NCBI RefSeq assembly: GCF_003205875.1
Contig: NZ_PUBZ01000092.1
Location: 146,349 to 210,348, forward strand
Direction of reading: 5' to 3'
From: Herpetosiphon llansteffanensis
GTDB lineage: Bacteria; Chloroflexota; Chloroflexia; Chloroflexales; Herpetosiphonaceae
DNA: 64,000 bases
Part shown: one piece after another, positions 1-9,355 of the stretch
Layout: every line of letters starts with the position of its first letter
Numbering within the stretch: the stretch's first letter is position 1
The notes under the pieces: generated by a model
Seen by the model: the letters and a program-made list of their open reading frames with translations, nothing else
What the model was told of the DNA's origin: nothing
Databases searched by the model: none
Made by a program: the position numbers and the translations under genes

Positions 1-171
1 CTTGGCTATCACCCCGATGGGGCAAGCGTGTTTGTGCAATTATTTCTCGAACAAACTGCGCCAGTCCCAAGCACCATAGCCAGCGTCGAGCGCTTAATTC
101 ACACAATCGTGGCAGATGATTTTCGCCTGAGCGTCTACGATTTGCGTGTGACCAGCCAAACAATCGACTAA
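1..171 (+). CDS. 3' end of an unrecognised gene
   Basis: An open frame runs from the first base (frame 1) to a TAA at 169-171, giving the last 56 residues of a protein whose start lies outside the window. The fragment ends in RVTSQTID and has no motif I recognise. The codon use looks like that of the neighbouring genes. A gap of about 220 bases follows before the next gene. No function can be assigned. Confidence 0.6.
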   Translation, partial: LGYHPDGASVFVQLFLEQTAPVPSTIASVERLIHTIVADDFRLSVYDLRVTSQTID

Positions 172-390
172 TGAGTGAGCAACGAACAACGGAGTAGGAA
201 TTTAGTCCTATAATTACGCCGCAATTTGCCTCTCGTGGGGGATGGCAAAAGAACTATTGATTGCATACAATACGCTAGACTTATTGTGGCTCTTAGCAAC
301 CAGCATTGTTGATAATTCCCAAGAAAATTGTAAACCGGTTTGTTAAGCCAATTGCGATAATGACGGTATTTTATTGGTCAAGGAGTTTTT
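172..390. other. Intergenic region
   Basis: The only clear signal here is an AAGGAG ribosome binding site just upstream of the ATG at 391. A TATAAT-like hexamer lies near 215-220 without a convincing -35 partner. No RNA or repeat was recognised. Confidence 0.4.
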
Positions 391-2172
391 ATGGGCCGGC
401 AGCCGTTTCGCTATCAACGCCTCGCACTACTCAGCCTTGTGGCTTTGCTGGGGTGCATCACACCAACCAAAGCCGTCGAAATTCCGCCAGCAGGCGCGTC
501 GGTCTATTTGCAAACCAACGGCCCAACCAATGCGCTCAGCAATGGCGATTGGTATACGAATAACACTGCTGGAACGGGCAATGGTTCACATTATTTCACG
601 GTCGAAATCCCGTGTAGTGTCAACACAACCACGACAACTGGTGGTTGGCCGACCAATCAGCCAGTCCATATCGATATTTTTAGCCCTGAAATGAATAGTA
701 CGACCACGCTCAGCGACGAGCAACGGGGTGGCACATACGATAACACCCAATTTGAGTTTTATGCAGCTGGCACGCCAATTGGCCCAAGCCCAGCAGCACC
801 CGCTCCAGGAGCTGCTGGCAGCTTGCATCAACGTACCTTTGTGCCAGCTGCAACCGCGCCTGCTTGGGTGCGCTTGTATACGATCGCTGCGCCTGTAACC
901 TGCGGCAAATATGTGTTGCGCTCATCAACCTTCGGCAACGATGAAAATGGTTGGCGCTTGCGGGTTGGTCGCGATGATGATAACGATCCCAATACTGCGC
1001 CACCAGCCAACACCGATAACTTCGATGGCGTTGCTGGCACTGGCGATGAAATTACGATTGGGATGCGCCAAGCCTCGTTCCAACACGATGCAGGTGGAGC
1101 TGATACCGTCGCAACCTGTTTGACCTTGTATGAATATGTTACGCCTGGCCAACCAAGCGTCAGCTTCAATAACTTCGACATCGATAATTCGCGCCGCGTC
1201 CGCTATTATGCGCCCGGTGATACGAGTTACACGCCAATGGGCAATACTGGCGGCATTGCAGGCACTGTAAGCGGTGATCAAGTGTGGAATGGTGGTAGCT
1301 CATCAACCCGCGTTGGCAATACGATCAATAATCCAACTGCGGGTTGGTGGCGGATCGTCACCTGTACCAGCGATCACAACCAGTTTATTCAAGAAGGCCA
1401 AACTGGCGTGCAAGCCTATTATCAGCAACCACCAACCCCAATCATGGCCTTGAGTAAAACCGATGGGGTTACGTTGGTTATGCCAGGCGATACGCTTAAC
1501 TACACAATTACCTTTACCAATACCTCAAACACCACGGCCACGCCTGGCACGGCTACCAACATGACCTTGACCGACAATCTGCCACCGTCAACAACCTTTG
1601 TTAGTTGTGCGATTAATGCACCATTCACTGGCACATGTAGCCATTCCAGCGGGGTTGTAAGCTTCAATATCAACCAAGTGGTGCGGCCAGGCGAAATTGG
1701 GCGGCTGAATGTTCAAGTGACGGTCAACAATCCAATTACTGTCGTGCCTGTGGTCAATAACGTAACCTTGAATTTCAACGATAGCTTGAATAATATCTTC
1801 CAACCGTTGACAGCCAGCGATAGCGATTTGGTCAATCCAACCGCTGTTAATGTGGTCGGGTTGACTGCTTTGGCTCGCACGAACGCGATTCAAGTTCGTT
1901 GGAGCACTAGCAGCGAAGTCGATAGCCAAGGCTTCCACATCTATCGCAGCACCAGCGACGATGAAGCGACTGCCGTGCAAGTCACCGATAGCTTGATTCC
2001 AGCCGTGGGTGCACACAGCAGCTATCAATGGCTTGATACCGATGTTGCGCCAAATGTGCGCTATTACTATTGGCTAGCCGAAGTTGATACTAATAACACG
2101 CTGACGATGGTCGGCCAAACCGAGGCCCAAATCAATAGCTACAGTATTTTCAGCCCGCTCGTTATTCGCTAA
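391..2172 (+). CDS. Secreted DUF11-type repeat protein
   Basis: This 593-residue protein starts with a signal peptide (basic start, hydrophobic LALLSLVALLG, cleavage near TKA-VE at about residue 28). The middle section is rich in Asn, Thr and Gly. Around residues 350-450 there is a DUF11-like beta-sandwich, recognisable by GDTLNYTITFTN and a following TDNLPP. This family is found in surface and adhesin-like proteins. A fibronectin-III-like section follows (about 490-580, with FHIYRSTSD). The extreme C-terminus is IFSPLVIR, similar in shape to the tail of the Kelch protein at 4504-7461. The ATG is preceded by AAGGAG. It is probably exported and surface-attached or released. Its ligand is unknown. 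Confidence 0.75.
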   Translation: MGRQPFRYQRLALLSLVALLGCITPTKAVEIPPAGASVYLQTNGPTNALSNGDWYTNNTAGTGNGSHYFTVEIPCSVNTTTTTGGWPTNQPVHIDIFSPEMNSTTTLSDEQRGGTYDNTQFEFYAAGTPIGPSPAAPAPGAAGSLHQRTFVPAATAPAWVRLYTIAAPVTCGKYVLRSSTFGNDENGWRLRVGRDDDNDPNTAPPANTDNFDGVAGTGDEITIGMRQASFQHDAGGADTVATCLTLYEYVTPGQPSVSFNNFDIDNSRRVRYYAPGDTSYTPMGNTGGIAGTVSGDQVWNGGSSSTRVGNTINNPTAGWWRIVTCTSDHNQFIQEGQTGVQAYYQQPPTPIMALSKTDGVTLVMPGDTLNYTITFTNTSNTTATPGTATNMTLTDNLPPSTTFVSCAINAPFTGTCSHSSGVVSFNINQVVRPGEIGRLNVQVTVNNPITVVPVVNNVTLNFNDSLNNIFQPLTASDSDLVNPTAVNVVGLTALARTNAIQVRWSTSSEVDSQGFHIYRSTSDDEATAVQVTDSLIPAVGAHSSYQWLDTDVAPNVRYYYWLAEVDTNNTLTMVGQTEAQINSYSIFSPLVIR

Positions 2173-2194
2173 ACGATTGGCTTGCTAAATTGCT

Positions 2195-2238
2195 AAAACA
2201 CACAAGGCCACGTTATTTGACGTGGCCTTGTGTGTTTT
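2195..2238. terminator. Bidirectional terminator
   Basis: Perfect 18-bp arms at 2195-2212 and 2221-2238 enclose an 8-base loop. The stem carries an A run on one side and a T run on the other, so it can terminate both the secreted protein gene on the plus strand and the histidine kinase gene on the minus strand. Confidence 0.9.
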
Positions 2239-2250
2239 TATGTCAATATA

Positions 2251-3855
2251 TTATTCACCATTGGCCAAAATTACGCTTGGCTCAACGTCGGGCAGGCTCG
2301 GCGGGGCAATTGGCAGCGTCCAATAGAAGCGCGAGCCTTTGCCAACCGTACTATCAGCCCACATGCGGCCACCATGGGCCTCAATAATTGATTTGGTCAG
2401 ATACAAGCCCAAGCCAGCACCCTGCGTCTCGCGAGCCAAGCGATTATCAACCCGATAAAATGGCGAAAAGAGCTTGGGCAATTCTTCTTGGGCAATGCCG
2501 ATGCCTTCATCGGTAATATAACTCAGCACATGACCATTCTCCGGCCAACCACCCAAGCGAATTACGCCACCTTCTGGCGAATATTTAATTGCATTCGAGA
2601 TCAAATTGGAAAGCACCATGCGAATCCGCTCTTGATCGGCATAGACATGCGGTAGTTTTGGCTCGAAACGCAGCTGAAACTCAAAGCGTTGATCAACCGT
2701 TGAGGCAAACGCTGCCACCACATCAGCCGCCAATTCACTCAGATCAAACGGTGCTGGGTGCAAGCGCAACCCACCAGCCTGCATGCGCGAAACTTCCAGC
2801 AAATCGCCAATCAAGCGCGCCAAACGATCAGCTTCTTCTTCGATGCCGGTTAGCATTTCGGTTTTCGTGGCTTTGTTGAGCTTAACATCGGTGCGGCTGA
2901 GCGTGCTGGCATAGCCTTTGATAATCGCAACTGGCGTTTTTAGCTCATGCGACATCACCGAAATGAAGGTTGATTGCTGCTGCTCATCGCGTTTTTGCTT
3001 GGTAATATCGCGAATATTGGCAATTGCGCCGCCAAAACGGCCATTGGTTTCGCGCACCACGCTATACGAAGAGCCAACATAAATCTCATGACCATCGCGA
3101 TGCGTTACCCAGCCCTCGACCGAAGGATGATCATTATCGGGAAAGAGTTGCAGCGGGCAGGCGGTCAAGCAAATATTAACCCCTTGCTGGTTGTGAATCG
3201 CCAATACTTCGGCGCATGGCCGACCCAAGGCTTCTTCACGCGACCAACCAGTGAGCCGCTCCATGGCAGCATTGAAGCGGGTAATTCGCCAACGGGTGTC
3301 GAGCATCATCATGCCATCGGCGCTGGATTCGATAATTGCATCGAGCCGACCACGTTCGGCAATCGCCTCGGCATAGAGCTGTGAATTATTAACCGCAATT
3401 GCCGCAAAATCAACAAACGCGCTTAGCAATTGACGATCATCGGCAGTAAATCCCACGTTGAGCGCGGCACGCAACACCAACATCATGCCCAATTGTTGGT
3501 CGCCAGTGACCATTGGCAAGGCCACAACTTGGCGCAACGGCACATTTAACGCGGTCGCCAGCTTGCTCAATTCATCAGACATCCGGTTTGATTGCGGGCC
3601 TTCACTTTGCAAAACATGCAAAATTTCATCGAAGGCCGACCACAAACTAGGCGTAAGGCCATAGGCGGCGCGAATTTCCAGCCGTTGATTGGGGTTGTAT
3701 AAGGCGATCAGGCCATAGTTTCCCGCCAACAACTCCACCGCTTGGGCAATGACCAAATTGAGCAACGGCTCAGCATCAAGCTGGGCAGCCATTGCCCGCA
3801 TCAAACGCAAAAGATAATCGCGTTGGCGTAATCGCAGATCCTGAGGCTCTAACAT
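2251..3855 (-). CDS. GAF-PAS sensor histidine kinase
   Basis: This 534-residue cytoplasmic-type kinase has no obvious transmembrane segment. In order it shows a GAF-like domain (about 25-180), a PAS domain (about 190-310, with RFNAAMERLTGW), a HisKA dimerisation domain with the phospho-acceptor in SVMSHELKTPV, and an HATPase_c domain with N box NLISNAIKYSPEGG, G1 box DEGIGI and G2 box GAGLGLYLTKSI. It should autophosphorylate on His in response to a ligand or redox signal sensed by the GAF or PAS domain. No response regulator gene is adjacent, so it is an orphan kinase. The frame is open further upstream, but I chose the ATG at 3855 because a GGAG lies shortly before it. It converges with the gene at 391 across a bidirectional terminator. 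Confidence 0.85.
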   Translation of the reverse strand: MLEPQDLRLRQRDYLLRLMRAMAAQLDAEPLLNLVIAQAVELLAGNYGLIALYNPNQRLEIRAAYGLTPSLWSAFDEILHVLQSEGPQSNRMSDELSKLATALNVPLRQVVALPMVTGDQQLGMMLVLRAALNVGFTADDRQLLSAFVDFAAIAVNNSQLYAEAIAERGRLDAIIESSADGMMMLDTRWRITRFNAAMERLTGWSREEALGRPCAEVLAIHNQQGVNICLTACPLQLFPDNDHPSVEGWVTHRDGHEIYVGSSYSVVRETNGRFGGAIANIRDITKQKRDEQQQSTFISVMSHELKTPVAIIKGYASTLSRTDVKLNKATKTEMLTGIEEEADRLARLIGDLLEVSRMQAGGLRLHPAPFDLSELAADVVAAFASTVDQRFEFQLRFEPKLPHVYADQERIRMVLSNLISNAIKYSPEGGVIRLGGWPENGHVLSYITDEGIGIAQEELPKLFSPFYRVDNRLARETQGAGLGLYLTKSIIEAHGGRMWADSTVGKGSRFYWTLPIAPPSLPDVEPSVILANGE

Positions 3856-3981
3856 GGCTCTAACGCTCCATAGACGTTGTTCTAACACTGCCAGAGTATT
3901 ATACAAACAGTTACGAAATTGATTGATGCAGACGAAATCGACATCAAAAAACAAAAGCTGTATTGCAAGGAGAATACCACA

Positions 3982-4449
3982 ATGGCAACTATCAATCGTT
4001 GGTCACCAGTCGAAGAAGCCCTGAGCTTGCGCGATGCAATGAGCCGTTTGTTTGAAGAAAGCTTTGTTGCGCCATCAGCAGCAACCCGCACTGGTTTGAG
4101 CGTCGATATGAACGTTTTGGAAAATGCCAATAGCTATATCATCGAAGCTGCCGTGCCAGGCCTCAAAGCAGAAGATCTTGATATTACGTTGCAAGAAAAT
4201 GTTTTGACCATCAGTGGTGAAATTCGCAACCAAAAATTAAGCGAAGGCACGACTGCCCATCGCACCGAGCGCCGCTATGGCCGCTTCAGCCGCTCAATTA
4301 CCTTGCCAATGTTGGTCAAGGGCGATGAAATCAACGCCACCTTGGAACATGGCATCTTGCGGCTTGACGTTCCTAAGGCCGAAGAAGTCAAACCACGCAA
4401 AATCAGTGTGCAAGTTGGCGCTGCCAAAGAACTCGAAGTCAACAAGTAA
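3982..4449 (+). CDS. Hsp20/alpha-crystallin small heat-shock protein
   Basis: This 155-residue protein has the family's usual length. It opens with an amphipathic N-terminal arm (WSPVEEALSLRDAMSRLFEE) and continues with an alpha-crystallin domain of beta strands ending in the typical HGILRLDVPKAEE segment. Such proteins hold unfolding proteins in an ATP-independent way. The start is the ATG at 3982, preceded by AAGGAG, although the frame is open further upstream. It is transcribed alone, between a divergent kinase gene and a convergent Kelch gene. I did not see a CIRCE element upstream. Confidence 0.9.
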   Translation: MATINRWSPVEEALSLRDAMSRLFEESFVAPSAATRTGLSVDMNVLENANSYIIEAAVPGLKAEDLDITLQENVLTISGEIRNQKLSEGTTAHRTERRYGRFSRSITLPMLVKGDEINATLEHGILRLDVPKAEEVKPRKISVQVGAAKELEVNK

Positions 4450-4463
4450 GCCCTAAAACAGTA

Positions 4464-4500
4464 AAAGCCCTGTGCGAGAACCTCGCACAGGGCTTTTTTT
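4464..4500 (+). terminator. Rho-independent terminator of hsp20
   Basis: Arms at 4466-4478 and 4482-4494 pair perfectly around a 3-base loop and are followed by a run of T. The minus strand also has a short T run beyond the hairpin, so it may serve the convergent Kelch gene too. Confidence 0.9.
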
Positions 4501-4503
4501 AGT

Positions 4504-7461
4504 TTACTTCGAGGCCCAAGGCAGATAAATGTGATGGGTTGCGCCAGGAGTTGTAGTTGCCGTTGGCGTGTGGCTTGGCGTAATTGTAATCGTGCCAACC
4601 GGAATCGTCGCGGTTGGCGTAGCCGTATCGGTTGCCGTTGGGACTGCTGTCGTCGGCACAGCAGTGGTGGGCACAGCCGTGGTTGGATTAGGAACCGTGG
4701 CCGTTGGCGTATTGGTCGCAGGCTCGGTCGTTGCCGGATCGGGTGTGGTGCTTGGCGTAGCCGTTTCAGTTATGGTTGGCACAACCTCGGTCGCCGTTGC
4801 TGTATTCGTCGGCGTATCGGTTGCGGTTGGTACAACCTCAGTTGCCGTTGCTGTATTCGTCGGCATATTGGTTGGCGTATTCGTCGCTGTGTTGGTTGGG
4901 GTATTGCTTGGGGTATTCGTCGGCGTATTGGTTGGGGTCCCAACGGTCGCGGTTGGAGTCACTTGCCCACTGCCAGGCACGAAATTCGCATTGGTCGTCA
5001 GATAGACTTGATCAACCCGAAAACCATCTTCGCGCATCCAGAGATTCAAGGTATGCACGCCAGCACTTGGCACATTGATGCTTGAAACTACACCGTCGGT
5101 TGTATCGCGGAACCACTGCCAGCCGCTGAAAATTGGCAGCGACATTTTATCCGATGTGCTTGATTGCTGACCATTGAGGCCAACATGCACCGAATTATCG
5201 CCGCCGCTATCAGCCCAAGCCCGCAACCAAACATAGTACGTACCAGGCGTGGTGAACTTGATTCGATAATCAAGTTGGGGAGCGCGAGTTGTATAGTTGG
5301 TATCCGAAAGCGTGCCCGTATTTGGCAACACTGCTAAATACCCAGTGCCATTGAAACCAGTTCGATCAACATCGTTGCGAGCTTGCCACGACCACTGGCC
5401 ACGGGCAAGATTGCCATGCAGTTGCTCGGAATCGAAGTTAACTTGACCATTGGTTTCGAGGTGGGCATTTTCGTCAGCAGCTAAGCCAGGGTTATAAATT
5501 TCGGTCGTATTCGCTTGGCTGAAACCTGAAACCGTGCCACCACCAGCAATATAAATCCGTCCGCCGTTAATCACTGGGAAGATGCCATGACGTGCGGTTG
5601 GCATTGGCGTGCCAAGTCGCCAGCGGTTGAGAATCGGATTATAAATATCAACCCGATCATACACATTGCCGGTCACTGCACCAGCGCCATCAAGCGTTTC
5701 GCCGCCAAAAATATAGAACTCGCCATCATAATAGACGGCCTTGCCCATGCCGCCACGAGCTTGAGGCAACGGCGCAATCATTGAATCGGTCATGCTGGAG
5801 CGCCATGAATTGGTCGCAGGATCGTAGATTTGGACGGTATCAAAGCCGTTGGCAACATTATTACCATCGCCACTACCCGGCCCACGCCCACCAAAGACAT
5901 ACAATTTGCTGCCATCGGTCGCCGAAGCTGCGTGATTACGGCCTCGCGGCATTGGCGCTACTTCGGTCCAGCTATTGGCCAGCGGATCATAGCGCGCCAC
6001 GCGAGTTGTGGTACTGCCATTGACAATCCCACCAGCAACATAGGCATAGCCATTGATCACCGCCGAGGAGCTTGCCCCAGCAGCAAACGGCATATCAGCG
6101 CCCATGGCCCACGTATTGTTGGCTGGATTATAAATTTGAACTTTGCCATCACTACTATTATCGAGGCCGCCAAATAAATAGAACTTGCCGTTGATCACTT
6201 CGGCAGCGTGGTGATTGCCACGCAATGCGCGTTGGGCCAAGGTCGTGGTTGCGCTATAAGTACCAGTCGTCAGGTTGTAGCGCAAAGTTGCGGCGTTACC
6301 TTGACCAACCACATACATTTTATTGCCGATGATGCCTGTAGCGACCTCGCCGAGCGCAACCGGCATATTGGCGTTGGTTTCCCATGAATCGGGCAGCGTG
6401 CCAATCCATGTCGTATCAGTTTGGCCATAACCGCCGCCAGTCGTCACCACCAACTTGTTATCCCAAACATCGGCAACTGGGGTTTTACGATAGGCTGGCA
6501 ACGAAACCAACTTCATCCAAACATCGCTTTTAGGGTCGTACATCAGCACATCAGCAGAAGCAAGACCGCTGGTACCGCCGTTGATCGAGCCACCGATGAC
6601 CAACAAGCGCCCACGATAGCCAAAGGTTGATGATGATGTGTGGCCTTTGGCTATCGGCATATCGGCAACGCGGGTCCACGTGTCGGTTGCTGGATCATAG
6701 CGATCAACTTCGGCCTGATTGGCTGATTCTTCGGCTTTGCCATGCTGGCCACCGACCGCGTAGATTTTGCCATCGACAACGCCAGCAGCGGTGTGGTTGC
6801 GGGGGTTTGGCATTGCGGCTCGTGGAACCCAAGTTGGGTTGGCGAGGCTCAAATCGAGCATATAGTGGTCGCCGAAATCGGTATCATCAAAAACTCCAGC
6901 GGTACGTACTGCGCCACCGAAGAAATAGATTTTACGATTAACGATCGACGCACCAGCGCCACCACGGGCAATTGGCAAATCGATGCCACGGCTCCAAGTG
7001 TTATTGAGCGTGTTCAACTTCCAAACGTGGTTGGTGCTGCCACCTGGGTTGTTGCCCGAATAGCCGCCCAGCACATAAATATCGGTGCCATCGGCAACGA
7101 CTGGGGCATGGCTAATCGCTTCGGGAATATTGGCGATCCGTTGCCACGTGTTATTGGCCAAATTATAAACATCGACCAAACTGGTAGCATTGATTTGGGT
7201 ACAGCAACTAATAAAACCGCCAATTACATACAACTTACCATTAACAAAGACCCCTTGCGATTCAAAGCGTGGTTGGGGCACGGTTGCGCCATCTTGCCAA
7301 CTGAACATAGTTGTGGTGGCACTGGTGGCAACAGCCTGTGGTTGGGCAGTTTGGGCCTTGGCCTGCGACTGAACCAAGAACCCCGTCAACAGCAAGGTCA
7401 GCAGCAGCATACCGCTAAGGCAGCGGGCCAGCAACTCCCTTGAACGAGCGAAAAAGACCAT
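4504..7461 (-). CDS. Secreted Kelch beta-propeller protein
   Basis: This 985-residue exported protein starts with a signal peptide (ARSRELL then LLLTLLLTGFLVQSQAKA). It then carries a long series of Kelch repeats (about 45-650), seen as recurring pairs such as YVLGGY, YAVGGQ, YVFGGR and YIFGGE followed by a conserved NTW or DTW. These should form one or two beta-propellers. A jelly-roll, carbohydrate-binding-like domain follows (about 670-830, with YYVWLRAWADSGGDNS). A low-complexity stretch of TNTPT and TAVPT repeats comes next, and the protein ends HHIYLPWASK. The start is the ATG at 7461, with GGAGGA upstream. It is probably a surface or extracellular glycan- or protein-binding factor. The Thr-Pro stalk and short hydrophobic tail suggest anchoring or sorting. 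Confidence 0.85.
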   Translation of the reverse strand: MVFFARSRELLARCLSGMLLLTLLLTGFLVQSQAKAQTAQPQAVATSATTTMFSWQDGATVPQPRFESQGVFVNGKLYVIGGFISCCTQINATSLVDVYNLANNTWQRIANIPEAISHAPVVADGTDIYVLGGYSGNNPGGSTNHVWKLNTLNNTWSRGIDLPIARGGAGASIVNRKIYFFGGAVRTAGVFDDTDFGDHYMLDLSLANPTWVPRAAMPNPRNHTAAGVVDGKIYAVGGQHGKAEESANQAEVDRYDPATDTWTRVADMPIAKGHTSSSTFGYRGRLLVIGGSINGGTSGLASADVLMYDPKSDVWMKLVSLPAYRKTPVADVWDNKLVVTTGGGYGQTDTTWIGTLPDSWETNANMPVALGEVATGIIGNKMYVVGQGNAATLRYNLTTGTYSATTTLAQRALRGNHHAAEVINGKFYLFGGLDNSSDGKVQIYNPANNTWAMGADMPFAAGASSSAVINGYAYVAGGIVNGSTTTRVARYDPLANSWTEVAPMPRGRNHAASATDGSKLYVFGGRGPGSGDGNNVANGFDTVQIYDPATNSWRSSMTDSMIAPLPQARGGMGKAVYYDGEFYIFGGETLDGAGAVTGNVYDRVDIYNPILNRWRLGTPMPTARHGIFPVINGGRIYIAGGGTVSGFSQANTTEIYNPGLAADENAHLETNGQVNFDSEQLHGNLARGQWSWQARNDVDRTGFNGTGYLAVLPNTGTLSDTNYTTRAPQLDYRIKFTTPGTYYVWLRAWADSGGDNSVHVGLNGQQSSTSDKMSLPIFSGWQWFRDTTDGVVSSINVPSAGVHTLNLWMREDGFRVDQVYLTTNANFVPGSGQVTPTATVGTPTNTPTNTPSNTPTNTATNTPTNMPTNTATATEVVPTATDTPTNTATATEVVPTITETATPSTTPDPATTEPATNTPTATVPNPTTAVPTTAVPTTAVPTATDTATPTATIPVGTITITPSHTPTATTTPGATHHIYLPWASK

Positions 7462-7921
7462 AGAAACAAATCCTCCGCGAAGCTTAACAACGACAATCGC
7501 TAGTAGAATTAAAAAAGGACAACGGGCTAAACACAATAAAGCTCAGGCAAGATCGCCCGTGATCTAGCCTGATCATCTCATGGCAGCGATAATACCACGC
7601 TTTAGGGTTGATCCCCATAGTACTTTGGGCGTGGTTCGCCAGGACTTTGCCAGTTAATCAATCCAACGAACGGTTAGAAATGGGGGATATTAAGTGCAAA
7701 AGTGTCAAGACTTACGTTGGTTGAGGGGGCTAAAATAGCGCGTTAGATTGATTACAACGTGGCTAGTACCCCAAAAGTCCTAGGTATTACTATTTACAAA
7801 TTCCTCTAGACACCCTGTCTATCCTATGCTAAGATGAGCCACCACAATTCGTCCAAAGCACAACGTTGGGTCTGTACCATGAAGAGGAGCGCTCCATCGG
7901 CAATCCAAAGGAGCAAATGGC
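7462..7921. other. Divergent intergenic region
   Basis: This stretch separates the Kelch gene (minus) from the MglA-type operon (plus). It contains one plausible promoter (7807-7835) and the ribosome binding site AAAGGAG at 7907-7913. I see no repeat or RNA gene in it. Confidence 0.4.
7807..7835 (+). promoter_or_regulatory. Candidate sigma70-type promoter
   Basis: TAGACA (7807-7812), a 17-base spacer and TAAGAT (7830-7835) lie about 85 bases before the first gene of the roadblock/MglA operon. It matches consensus only partly. Confidence 0.4.
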
Positions 7922-8260
7922 ATGCAATTTGATCGAGCGGGTAAACGTGCCAGCAAACTGATCAATGATTATCAACTCACCGACGAGGAGATACACCAAA
8001 TTATCGCCTCGGCGCGGATCAACCTTGCCACCTTCGACCCTGACTACAAAACCAACGTCACGCAACTTGCTCACGAGTTGAGCAAAAGTCGGCCAACTAT
8101 TTATGGCTGGGCGGATCGTGCGATAGTTGCCACAATTGATTCGCTGCGGAATATCCGAACGGGGCGACCGCCCAAAGAAGCCCGTAGCCGCTTAAAACGG
8201 CTGCGCGCGCGACCAACGGCACGATTAAGGCGACGATCCTCGGATTCTTCATTCTCGTAG
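7922..8260 (+). CDS. Small basic putative DNA-binding protein
   Basis: This 112-residue protein is not a family I can name. Residues about 45-75 (NVTQLAHELSKSRPTIYGWADRA) look like a helix-turn-helix, and the C-terminal 40 residues are very rich in Arg (SRLKRLRARPTARLRRR), which fits nucleic-acid binding. It starts at the ATG at 7922, eight bases after AAAGGAG. An ATG at 7917 sits closer to that site but opens only a very short frame. It is the first gene of a compact plus-strand set with two roadblock proteins and an MglA-type GTPase, so it may be an operon regulator. That role is inferred from position. Confidence 0.6.
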   Translation: MQFDRAGKRASKLINDYQLTDEEIHQIIASARINLATFDPDYKTNVTQLAHELSKSRPTIYGWADRAIVATIDSLRNIRTGRPPKEARSRLKRLRARPTARLRRRSSDSSFS

Positions 8261-8281
8261 TTCGAAGGAGAGCACACCTCC

Positions 8282-8647
8282 ATGAGCAAGACACTGCGTG
8301 ATGTGCTAAACCAATTTCGCACACTGGAAAACGTAGAACTGGCTGCGGTTGCAGGAACCGACGGCCTGTTAATTGAAAGCTCGGCCCGTTCTGGGGTTGA
8401 TGTTGACGCGATCTGCGCGGTAGCATCGAATGGCTTGGCCATGGCCGAAGCACTTGGTCGCGAAATCAACAAAGGTGGATCGGTGCAAACTGTGCTCGAA
8501 TACGATCAAGGCTTGATCCTACTCGAACCAGTCAGCAGCGATGCTATGCTGGTCGTGCTAACCAGTTCCCGCGAACTGTTAGGCAAGTTACGCTATATGG
8601 CCCAAGCCCACCGTGCCCACTTAGATGCAGCGCTCGCCGCAATCTAG
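8282..8647 (+). CDS. Roadblock/LC7 domain protein (MglB-like)
   Basis: This 121-residue protein is a single roadblock/LC7 domain. It opens with an N-terminal helix (LRDVLNQFRTLENVE), then AAVAGTDGLLIESS and a later strand YDQGLILLEPV. Roadblock proteins dimerise and bind Ras-like GTPases. In myxobacteria, MglB is the GTPase-activating partner of MglA and sets cell polarity. Here the MglA-type gene lies two genes downstream, so this protein and the next are natural partners. A GAAGGAGAG ribosome binding site precedes the ATG. Confidence 0.82.
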   Translation: MSKTLRDVLNQFRTLENVELAAVAGTDGLLIESSARSGVDVDAICAVASNGLAMAEALGREINKGGSVQTVLEYDQGLILLEPVSSDAMLVVLTSSRELLGKLRYMAQAHRAHLDAALAAI

Positions 8648-8712
8648 GCTGCTTAACAGGCTATTTTTGGCAAAATAACCAAGAAAGCATGTTATATTGG
8701 AACGTCCTGTGC

Positions 8713-8718
8713 TATAAT
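8713..8718 (+). promoter_or_regulatory. Possible internal -10 element
   Basis: A perfect TATAAT lies 66 bases before the second roadblock gene in a 137-base gap. I could not find a good -35 at the right distance, so an internal promoter is only possible. Confidence 0.3.
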
Positions 8719-8784
8719 GAGCCGTAATCGCTCGTCTTTGCTTGGAAAATACTTCGCACTCCAGACCATGGATAGGTGGCACGT

Positions 8785-9279
8785 ATGGATCCACAACTAG
8801 CAAGTTTAATTGTTCCGCCAGAGGAAGTCGCCCATATTGACGAATGTTTAGCGCGCCTTGTGGAAGACACTGGCGGTAACTATGCGTTGCTGCTCGACAA
8901 AAGTGGCCAGGTAATTGCCGCTTCGGGTGATGGCAATCGCCAAGATACCACGGCCTTGGGCGCGTTGATCGCCGGATCGTTCGCCTCATCTCAACAGATC
9001 GCGAAGCTCTTGCGTGAGAAGGATTTCCGCATGCTCTTACAACAAGGCGTGCGCGAAAATCTCTTTATCGCCTTGATCGATGACCAATGGATTCTGACCA
9101 TTATTTTCAATAAGGGTACCCACATTGGGCTGGTGAAGGTCTTGACCAAAAAGGCGACCGAAGAACTCGCCTCCGTCTTGGAGCGCGTGCGGAAGCAACA
9201 CAAATCGCGAGATGAAGTGTTGGGGAGCAATTTCCGTACTTCCATGGAAGATACGATTGATTTGCTTTTCCGCGACTAG
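8785..9279 (+). CDS. Second roadblock/LC7-like protein
   Basis: This 164-residue protein has the roadblock fold signature. Helix EVAHIDECLARLVEDTG is followed by strand NYALLLDKSGQVIAASG, and later strands include LFIALIDDQWILTIIF. A charged helical C-terminal tail (ELASVLERVRKQHKSRDE) extends beyond the domain. The ATG at 8785 is preferred over a GTG at 8776 because TAGGTGG is then well spaced. It probably pairs with the other roadblock protein or with the GTPase encoded next. The tail could be a docking site, which is inference. Confidence 0.75.
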   Translation: MDPQLASLIVPPEEVAHIDECLARLVEDTGGNYALLLDKSGQVIAASGDGNRQDTTALGALIAGSFASSQQIAKLLREKDFRMLLQQGVRENLFIALIDDQWILTIIFNKGTHIGLVKVLTKKATEELASVLERVRKQHKSRDEVLGSNFRTSMEDTIDLLFRD

Positions 9280-9355
9280 CTCGCTTCGGCTTAGCTAGTC
9301 GGTTGCTGTCTGGGGTTTTTTAGCATACGCTTCAGACTATGTTTTGAGAGGACCT

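Noticed and set aside
4531..5085. Plus-strand frames opposite the Kelch protein's Thr-Pro tail
   Set aside because: The composition (Arg/Gly- or Val-rich) is the reverse complement of a low-complexity repeat.
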